Below, piece after piece: positions 48,777 through 54,573 of a stretch of 54,573 nucleotides of DNA. Below the pieces are notes generated by a model. It made no database searches, had not been told where the DNA came from, and saw only the letters and a list, made by a program, of their open reading frames with translations. The translations under genes were made by a program, and so were the position numbers. The stretch is taken from the NCBI RefSeq assembly GCF_900101685.1, contig NZ_FMZZ01000024.1:1-54573 (forward strand). The letters run 5' to 3'. Position 1 is the first letter of the stretch. Each line of letters opens with the position of its first letter. This stretch comes from Actinokineospora iranica (GTDB lineage: Bacteria; Actinomycetota; Actinomycetes; Mycobacteriales; Pseudonocardiaceae).

Positions 48777-50009
48777 TTGGACGGCTCGATCCTCGACCAC
48801 TTCGCCGCCCACTGGCTCGTGTACGTGTCGATGCCGTTCATCGCCGCGATCATCGGGTACATCACCAAGCGGGTGGCCATCGAGATGATGTTCCGCCCGG
48901 TCCGGTTCATCGGCGTCCTCGAACCGTTCCTCGGCTGGCAGGGCGTCGTCCCCCGCAACTCGGCCAGGATGATCCGGGTCTCCGCCGAGCTGATCACCAG
49001 CAGGCTGGTCGACCCGAGGGAGATCGTCGCCCGCCTCGACCCGGACGAGATCACCCGGCAGATCCAGGGCCCGCTGCTGCTCACCATCGACGAGACCACC
49101 CGCGAGGTGATGGCCAAGCACCACCCGCAACTGTGGGAGATGCTGCCGGTGCTGGCCCAGGACATGATCGTCAAACAGGTCCAGGCAGGCAGCCCCGTCC
49201 TGGTCCGCCGGGTCGTCGCCGAGATCCGCGCCAACATCGGCGAGGTCCTCGACGTCCAACAGGTCGCGATCACCGCCCTGGAACGCGACAAGGAACTCCT
49301 GGTCCGCCTGGTAAGGGACATCTCGCGCCCGGAGATGGCGTTCATCGCCCGCTGCGGCATCTACTTCGGCTTCGTCCTCGGCCTGGTCCAGACCGGGGTG
49401 TGGGCACTGACCCGCGAGCCACTGATCCTGCCGATCTTCGGCGCCGCCATCGGCTGGTTCACCGACTGGCTGGCCATCAAACTGGTCTTCTTCCCCCGCG
49501 AACCCGTCCGAATCCTCGGCCTGTTCCCCTTCCAGGGCGTGTTCCAGCGCAGGCGCGCCGAAGTCGCCAAGCAGTACGGCGCCCTCATCGCCCGCGAGGT
49601 GATGACGGTCCCCAACATCGTCGAAGGCATCCTGCGCAACCCCAAATCGGACCGCCTGCTGTCCCTGATCCGCCAAACCGTCGAACGCACTGTCGATGAG
49701 CAGGCAAGCATCGCCAAACCCCTGGTAGCCGTGGCCGTGGGCACCCGCCGCTTCCAAGACCTCAAACACGCGGCGGCGGACAAGGCCATGTCGCGCCTCG
49801 ACGCCACCGCCCTGCAAGCCGAGCCCTACGCCACCCGAGCCCTGGACATCGGCAACACCATCGCGGAAAAGATGAACCGCCTCACCCGCGAGGAATACGA
49901 GGGCCTCCTCCGCCCCGCCTTCCGCCAGGACGAATGGAAACTGATCGCCGTGGGCGCCACCATCGGCGCACTGGTGGGACACCTGCAAGCAGTGCTGATG
50001 CTCCAGTAA
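48777..50009 (+). CDS. DUF445 membrane protein, copy 2
   Basis: 410 residues, aligned end to end with copy 1 (MPFIAAIIGYITKRVAIEMM, GIYFGFVLGLVQTGVWALTR, GAAIGWFTDWLAIKLVFFPR, and YEGLLRPAFRQDEWKLIAVG near the end, the last identical in both). TTG 48777 fits the GAGGAGG just upstream; an ATG at 48773 is in another frame. Tandem duplicates probably form a hetero-complex or were recently amplified. Confidence 0.88.
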   Translation: MDGSILDHFAAHWLVYVSMPFIAAIIGYITKRVAIEMMFRPVRFIGVLEPFLGWQGVVPRNSARMIRVSAELITSRLVDPREIVARLDPDEITRQIQGPLLLTIDETTREVMAKHHPQLWEMLPVLAQDMIVKQVQAGSPVLVRRVVAEIRANIGEVLDVQQVAITALERDKELLVRLVRDISRPEMAFIARCGIYFGFVLGLVQTGVWALTREPLILPIFGAAIGWFTDWLAIKLVFFPREPVRILGLFPFQGVFQRRRAEVAKQYGALIAREVMTVPNIVEGILRNPKSDRLLSLIRQTVERTVDEQASIAKPLVAVAVGTRRFQDLKHAAADKAMSRLDATALQAEPYATRALDIGNTIAEKMNRLTREEYEGLLRPAFRQDEWKLIAVGATIGALVGHLQAVLMLQ

Positions 50010-50040
50010 CCCCAGCCCTGCCCAGCTCAGACCGCCCCCC

Positions 50041-50098
50041 TGCCAACCGCACCTAACGCTGCCAGGTGCCGCCTAAGAGCGCTCCACCCCATCGAGCA
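50041..50098. repeat. Partial dispersed copy of the 43.6-43.86 kb repeat
   Basis: CTCCACCCCATCGAGCA at 50082-50098 is identical to 43742-43758, and TGCCAACCG plus GCCAGGTGC at 50041-50069 match the complement of the unit at 43808-43856. It lies between the DUF445 pair and the AfsR-like gene. Confidence 0.55.
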
Positions 50099-50160
50099 GA
50101 CCCACAAGAGCCAGCAGAAACCCAGAGCACGCACCAGCCGAACTCTGAGAGGCTGACCCC

Positions 50161-53100
50161 GTGCAGGTTGCGATGCTCGGCCCCCTACGCCTCCAGGGCG
50201 CGGGCGGGCACTGGATCGAGCCAGGCGGTCTCCGGCTGCGGATGCTGCTGGCCCGACTGGCGCTGACCCCAGGCCAAGCCGTCCCCGCGACCGTCCTGAT
50301 AGCCGATCTCTGGAAAACCGAGCCGCCAACCACCAACGCCCTCCAATCCCTCGTCTCCAGGCTGCGCCGAGCCCTGCGCCCGGAAGCGGGCGAAGTCCTG
50401 GAGTCGCACCCGACCGGCTACCGGCTCCTGATCAGCGACGACGACGTGGACGCGATCCGCTTCGAGCACTTGGCGACCCAAGGCCGAGCGGCACTGCGCG
50501 ACGGTCACGCGACCAAGGCCGCGGACCTTCTGAGACAGGCGACAGAGCTCTGGCGGGGAGACGCGCTGACCGGCCTGGAGGAAGCACCATTTGCCGCCCC
50601 AGCGATAGCCCGGCTAACAGAGTTGCGGACAGCGGCCCGGGAAGACCGCCTGGACGCCGAGATACGCGCTGGACGCCACGCGGACGCGATCACCGAGTTG
50701 CGCGCCCTGGCAGCCGAGCACCCGCTGCGGGAGCGCCCGACCGCGTTGCTCATCCACGCGCTGTCGCTCGCGGGTAGGCAGGCGGACGCGCTCGCCGAGT
50801 ACGAGCGGGCGCGGCGGACACTGGCCGACGAGTTGGGGGTCGAGCCGTCCGCTGAGCTGCGTGACCTGCACGTGGCCGTGTTGCGCGGCGAGGTGGCGCG
50901 GGCGCCGGGGCGGCGGCTGCCGGTGGCGCTTACCAGTTTCGTGGGTAGGCAGGCGGAGCTGGCCGAGGTGTCGCGGCTGCTGGCGACGACCCGGCTGGTG
51001 ACGCTGGTGGGGCCGGGCGGCGCGGGGAAGACCCGGCTGTCGCGGGAGGTGATCGCCGCGCGGGACGAGACCGCGTGGCTGGTCGAACTGGCGGGCGTGG
51101 CAGGCGCCGAGGACATGGCCGCCGCGGTCCTGGGCGCGCTCGGCGTCCGGGAGACCCCGCTGCTGGAGCCGCCCGGCGCGGGCGCGCCACGGCCGGTCGA
51201 CGTGCTCGACCGGTTAGCCGAAGTGCTGTACCCGCAGCGGTGCGTGCTGGTCCTGGACAACTGCGAGCACCTGATCGGCGCCGCCGCGCGGCTCGCCGAC
51301 GCCCTGCTGGCGCGCTGCCCGGGGCTGCGGGTGCTGGCCACCAGCCGGGAGCCGCTGGCGATCACCGGCGAAGTCGTCTTCCCGGTCGGGCCGCTGGAAC
51401 TGCCAGCCGAGAACGCCACCGTGGAGCGGGTGACGGCGGCGGAGGCCGGGCGGCTGTTCGCCGACCGGGCCGAATCCGCGAGCCCAGGGTTCCGGGTCGA
51501 CGCGGACAACGCCGCGACCGTCGCCGAGATCTGCCGCAGGCTCGACGGGCTCCCGCTGGCGCTTGAACTGGCCGCCGCCCGGCTGCGCTCGATGACGGTC
51601 AACCAGATCGCCGAGCGCATCGACGACCGGTTCCGGCTGCTCACCGGCGGCAGCCGCACGTCCCTGCCGCGCCACCGCACGCTGCGGGCCGTGGTCGAGT
51701 GGAGCTGGGACCTGCTGGAGAAACCCGAGCGGGTGCTGGCCGCGCGCCTGTCGGTGTTCCCCGGCGGGGCCACCGCCGACGCGGTCACCGCCGTCGCCGC
51801 CGACGGTGACCTGCCCGCCGAGGACGTGGTCTACGTGCTCGCGTCCCTGGTCGAGAAGTCGATCGCGCAGGCGGCCGAGGGCCGCGACGGGCAGGTGCGG
51901 TACCGGATGCTGGAAACCGTCCGCGCGTACGCCGCCGAGCGGCTGGCCGAGGTGGGTGAGACCGAACGGGTCCGCGAATGCTGCAGCCGGTACTACCTCG
52001 GGCTGCTGGAACGGGCCGAGAAACACCTGCGCGGCCCGGAGCAGGTCGTCTGGCTCGCCAGGATCGCCGCGGACCACGAGAACATGCTGGCCGCGCTGCA
52101 CTACGCGGTCGCCATGGGCGACGCGGACCTCGCGCACCGGCTGGCGCTGAGCGCGGGCTGGTTCTGGATGCTCAGCGGGCACCACCGGGAGGCGCTGAAC
52201 CTGATCACCCAGGTCAACGCGGTCCCCGGCCCCGCCCCCGGGTACGCGCGGGCCGCGCTGCGCGCCATGGCGGCGTTCGGCCAGGCGGCAGGCATCCCCG
52301 ACCGCGACACCATCCGCGACCTGCGCGCCGACCTGGCCGCGACCGACGCCATGACCCACGTCCCGATGATGGCCATGCTCGAACCCATGCTGGCCGCGTT
52401 CGCGGGCGACGTCGATGGCGCCCGCGAAGGCCTGCGCCGCGGCGCGGCCCACCCGGACCCGTGGGCGCGCGGCCTGGTCCTGCTCGGCAGCGCGTTCCTC
52501 CTGGAAAACCTGGGCGAACCCGCCGAAGCCGAAGCCGAGGCCGAACGCGCCCTGACGGTCTTCCGCGACCTCGGCGACCGCTGGGGACAGGCGATGGCCA
52601 TCGGCCAAGTCTCCGAACGGCGCTCACTGCGCGGCGACCACACGGGCGCGGTCGCCGCGTACGAGGAATCCGTCCGCCTGGTCAGCGAACTCGGCGCGAC
52701 CGAGGAACTGCCCGGAATGCTCGGCCGCCTCGCCGTCCAACGCGGCCGCGCAGGCGACCTCGACGGCGCCGAACGCGACCTGCGGGCGGCCCTGCGAGCG
52801 GCCAGGGAAAGCGGTTCCCGGGAAAACCTGGCGCTCATCTTCGGCTGGCTGGCCAGCCTCCTGCGCCTGCGCGGCAACCTGGCCGAAGCCCGCGAGTTCC
52901 TCGCCGAAGGGCAGACACTGCTGGCCGCGGTCCCACGCCAGTCACCGCACTGGGACTCGCTGTACGCCAGCGTCCGCGCCCAACTGGCCCTAGCCGAGAA
53001 CGACCCGGACACCGCCCTCACCCACCTCGCCGCCGCCATGACCGGCGTCGAGGACATCCCCGACATGCCGGTCATCGGCGCGGTCGGCGAACAGGCCGCC

Positions 53101-53337
53101 CTAGCCCTGTTCGCCCGCGGCGAGCCGCTGGCCGCGGCCCACATGCTCGGCGTCGGCGCGGCCCTGCGCGGCGCACCCGACCTGGGCAACCCGGAACTGG
53201 TGGAACTGATCGCCCGCTTGGACACCGCCCTGGGCCCCGAGGCACGCGCCACCGCTTTCACCGCGGGCCAAGCTTTGGACCGCGAAACCGCCCTCACCGA
53301 ACTGCGCCGAGTGCTCGGACGGCCTGCCTCGACCTGA
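50161..53337 (+). CDS. AfsR/SARP-family transcriptional regulator with NB-ARC and TPR domains
   Basis: 1058 residues. OmpR-type winged helix (VAMLGPLRLQGAGGHWIEPG, LQSLVSRLRRALRP) at 1-90, bacterial transcriptional activation domain at 97-245 (LRERPTALLIHALSLAGRQA), NB-ARC ATPase with Walker A GPGGAGKT near 283 and VLVLDNCEHLIGAAARLADA near 364, then TPR-like helical repeats to the end. Such proteins activate secondary-metabolite or developmental genes in response to bound signals. GTG 50161. No biosynthetic cluster is visible nearby, so targets are unknown. Confidence 0.93.
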   Translation: MQVAMLGPLRLQGAGGHWIEPGGLRLRMLLARLALTPGQAVPATVLIADLWKTEPPTTNALQSLVSRLRRALRPEAGEVLESHPTGYRLLISDDDVDAIRFEHLATQGRAALRDGHATKAADLLRQATELWRGDALTGLEEAPFAAPAIARLTELRTAAREDRLDAEIRAGRHADAITELRALAAEHPLRERPTALLIHALSLAGRQADALAEYERARRTLADELGVEPSAELRDLHVAVLRGEVARAPGRRLPVALTSFVGRQAELAEVSRLLATTRLVTLVGPGGAGKTRLSREVIAARDETAWLVELAGVAGAEDMAAAVLGALGVRETPLLEPPGAGAPRPVDVLDRLAEVLYPQRCVLVLDNCEHLIGAAARLADALLARCPGLRVLATSREPLAITGEVVFPVGPLELPAENATVERVTAAEAGRLFADRAESASPGFRVDADNAATVAEICRRLDGLPLALELAAARLRSMTVNQIAERIDDRFRLLTGGSRTSLPRHRTLRAVVEWSWDLLEKPERVLAARLSVFPGGATADAVTAVAADGDLPAEDVVYVLASLVEKSIAQAAEGRDGQVRYRMLETVRAYAAERLAEVGETERVRECCSRYYLGLLERAEKHLRGPEQVVWLARIAADHENMLAALHYAVAMGDADLAHRLALSAGWFWMLSGHHREALNLITQVNAVPGPAPGYARAALRAMAAFGQAAGIPDRDTIRDLRADLAATDAMTHVPMMAMLEPMLAAFAGDVDGAREGLRRGAAHPDPWARGLVLLGSAFLLENLGEPAEAEAEAERALTVFRDLGDRWGQAMAIGQVSERRSLRGDHTGAVAAYEESVRLVSELGATEELPGMLGRLAVQRGRAGDLDGAERDLRAALRAARESGSRENLALIFGWLASLLRLRGNLAEAREFLAEGQTLLAAVPRQSPHWDSLYASVRAQLALAENDPDTALTHLAAAMTGVEDIPDMPVIGAVGEQAALALFARGEPLAAAHMLGVGAALRGAPDLGNPELVELIARLDTALGPEARATAFTAGQALDRETALTELRRVLGRPAST

Positions 53338-53343
53338 CCCAGG

Positions 53344-53910
53344 TCAGGGAAGTTGGGCGGCCACGGCCTCAGCGACCTGAGTGCCGATCTGGCAGCCCTG
53401 CTCGTGGCCGCTGTTGGCTACACCGGTCACATCGACGCGGGCGGTGTCGGTCACCGAGACAGCGATGACGCAAGCGCCGCCACGTGCTCGCTGAAGTTTG
53501 GCGGGTCGGCCGCCGATGGTGATGTCGGTGGCGGCACCGAGTGAGGTGTCGAACTCACCGATGCCCTGGGTGTTCCGGATGGTGATGCCCACGGTGTAAT
53601 CGGATTCGGTGTCATCCCAGACGCAACCCCGCGCGCTGCTGGTGTCGCTGTCTCGTTCTTTGACGAGTTTGAGTTGGGTCTTGAGCGTGTCAGGGATCAA
53701 GGTGCAGGGATCGGTGTCTGCCAGGGGACTGGCAGGCTTCGCGGGCTTGCTGGTGGTCCGGGGGCTGGTCCGCGATGTGCTGGTGGCCTGTGTGGTGGTG
53801 TCCTCGGGCAGGGGTGTGCCGGGGGTGTCGCTTGAGCAGGCGGCCAACGTGGCGGTGAGGGCGATGGCCACCGGTAGGGCGAGCAGGAGGCGGGGGGCCG
53901 GGGTCGGCAA
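53344..53910 (-). CDS. DUF3558 lipoprotein, tandem copy 1
   Basis: 188 residues. Signal peptide with lipobox LAAC (LLLALPVAIALTATLAAC), Thr/Ser linker, DUF3558 domain with four cysteines (DTDPCTLIPDTLKTQLKLVK, SSARGCVWDD, GGACVIAVSVTDTARVDVTG, EQGCQIGTQVAEAV). TTG 53910 chosen because GAAAGGGA precedes it and the same start serves copy 2; an earlier TTG at 53925 exists. DUF3558 lipoproteins are surface proteins of unknown function common in Pseudonocardiales. Confidence 0.85.
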   Translation of the reverse strand: MPTPAPRLLLALPVAIALTATLAACSSDTPGTPLPEDTTTQATSTSRTSPRTTSKPAKPASPLADTDPCTLIPDTLKTQLKLVKERDSDTSSARGCVWDDTESDYTVGITIRNTQGIGEFDTSLGAATDITIGGRPAKLQRARGGACVIAVSVTDTARVDVTGVANSGHEQGCQIGTQVAEAVAAQLP

Positions 53911-53993
53911 CGGTGTCCCTTTCAAGCGATGGGCGGTCAGGTCGTGAACTTGCCCTGGGCATCGTCGGACGGCCTGCCTCGGCCTGACTCGGG

Positions 53994-54560
53994 TCAGGGA
54001 AGCTGGGCGGCCACGGTCTCAGCGACCTGGGTGCCGATCTGGCAGCCCTGTTCGTGGCTATTGGCGATGGTGGTCACGTCAACGCGTGCCCTGTCGGTGA
54101 CCGAGATGGCGATGACGCAGGCGTCGCCGCGTGCTCGCTGGAGTTTTGCGGGTCGGCCGCCGATGGTGGTGTCGGTGGCCGCCCCGAGCGACGTGTCGAA
54201 CTCACCGATCCCCTGGGTGTCCCGGATACCGATCGCCACCGTGTAGTCGGACTCAGTGTCATTCCATAGGCAAGCCCGTGCGCCACCGGTGTTGTCTGTT
54301 CGTTCGTCGACGAGCTTGAGCTGAGTCTTGAGCGCGTCGGGCATGAGGGTGCAGGAATCGATGGCGGCCAGGGGACTGTCCGGTTTCGCTGGCTTGCTGG
54401 TGGTCCGGGGGCTGGTCCGGGCTGTGCTGCTGGTGGCCTGGGTGGTGGTGTCCTCGGGCAGGGGTGTGCCGGGGGTGTCGCTGGAGCACGCGGCCAGGGT
54501 GACAGCGAGGGCGATCGTCGCCGGTAGGGCGAGCAGGAGGCGGGGGGCCGGGGTCGGCAA
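53994..54560 (-). CDS. DUF3558 lipoprotein, tandem copy 2
   Basis: 188 residues, very close to copy 1 (LLLALPATIALAVTLAAC lipobox; CTLMPDALKTQLKLVDER; CLWNDTESDYTVAIGIRD). Same TTG start with GAAAGGGA at the edge of the window. Differences are scattered substitutions, so the duplication is not brand new. Convergent to the AfsR-like gene. Confidence 0.85.
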   Translation of the reverse strand: MPTPAPRLLLALPATIALAVTLAACSSDTPGTPLPEDTTTQATSSTARTSPRTTSKPAKPDSPLAAIDSCTLMPDALKTQLKLVDERTDNTGGARACLWNDTESDYTVAIGIRDTQGIGEFDTSLGAATDTTIGGRPAKLQRARGDACVIAISVTDRARVDVTTIANSHEQGCQIGTQVAETVAAQLP

Positions 54561-54573
54561 CGGTGTCCCTTTC

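Larger units (their letters stand above)
53317..54573. repeat. 650-bp tandem duplication containing the DUF3558 genes
   Basis: CGGACGGCCTGCCTCG followed by a GGTCAGGGAAG segment occurs at about 53317 and again at about 53966, and the lipoprotein gene repeats with a 650-bp period (53351 equals 54001). The right edge stops inside the start of copy 2, so more copies may follow. The first unit starts within the last codons of the AfsR-like gene. Confidence 0.85.

Overview
The window is high-GC actinobacterial chromosome, most likely Pseudonocardiaceae or a close relative. The signs are many GTG and TTG starts, ATGA/GTGA stop-start overlaps, XRE/DUF5753 regulators paired with DUF397 and DUF6879 proteins, an EspG/PPE-type ESX locus, an AfsR-like regulator, and the conserved gene order radA-lpqE-carD-ispD-ispF-cysS-rlmB known from Mycobacterium and relatives. 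The identification rests on gene content and translations read by eye; no database search was possible.

Layout. (1) 1-5300: a divergent accessory locus. On the minus strand is a compact cassette of a 42-residue membrane protein, two related 116-residue proteins, a membrane-anchored protein and a radical SAM enzyme that runs off the left edge. On the plus strand are a 68-residue protein, DUF6879, XRE/DUF5753 and DUF397. Next to these are a small conserved protein and a tyrosine integrase that ends about 100 bp from a 44-bp attachment repeat. (2) 5301-18904: a complete actinobacterial integrative and conjugative element (AICE), bounded by 44-bp direct repeats of the 3' half of tRNA-Thr(UGU). 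It carries a GntR repressor with three palindromic operators, a transfer operon ending in an FtsK/TraB-type translocase, an M41-like HEIGH protein, a PP2C-like phosphatase, a prim-pol primase, a DUF3987 protein, a nested inverted array of GCGGA iterons that looks like the replication origin, an excisionase and an integrase. A gutted DNA cytosine methyltransferase lies between primase and DUF3987. (3) 18860-28877: intact tRNA-Thr, a ThrE-type exporter, trehalose synthesis (otsA and an otsB-GH15 fusion), and a DUF4178/DUF4247/DUF350/aminopropyltransferase-like membrane operon.

(4) 28878-32755: a decayed toxin-immunity locus. It has a frameshifted DddA/SCP1.201-like deaminase that has also lost its HxE histidine, an intact Imm1 protein, DUF6461, an upstream Imm1 remnant, and an XRE regulator with two tandem DUF397 genes. 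(5) 32756-36051: an orphan ESX-substrate locus (small helical protein, DUF3558 lipoprotein, PPE-like protein with an apparent frameshift at a G6 run, EspG). (6) 36178-43595: housekeeping block radA, lpqE, carD, ispD, ispF, HAD hydrolase, cysS, rlmB. (7) 43600-54573: repeats with a MITE-like 148-bp inverted element, a collapsed STAND/TPR gene, an MBOAT acyltransferase, two paralogous secreted four-cysteine proteins, two tandem DUF445 membrane proteins, a large AfsR/SARP regulator, and a 650-bp tandem duplication of a DUF3558 lipoprotein gene at the right edge.

How the parts work together. The AICE has what it needs to excise (Xis, Int), replicate (prim-pol, DUF3987, iterons) and transfer double-stranded DNA (TraB-like; no relaxase seen), under GntR control. 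The best candidates for something undescribed are the radical SAM cassette at the left edge, the nested iteron array, and the broken deaminase with its preserved immunity gene. Two of the frameshifts fall in short G runs and could be sequencing errors.
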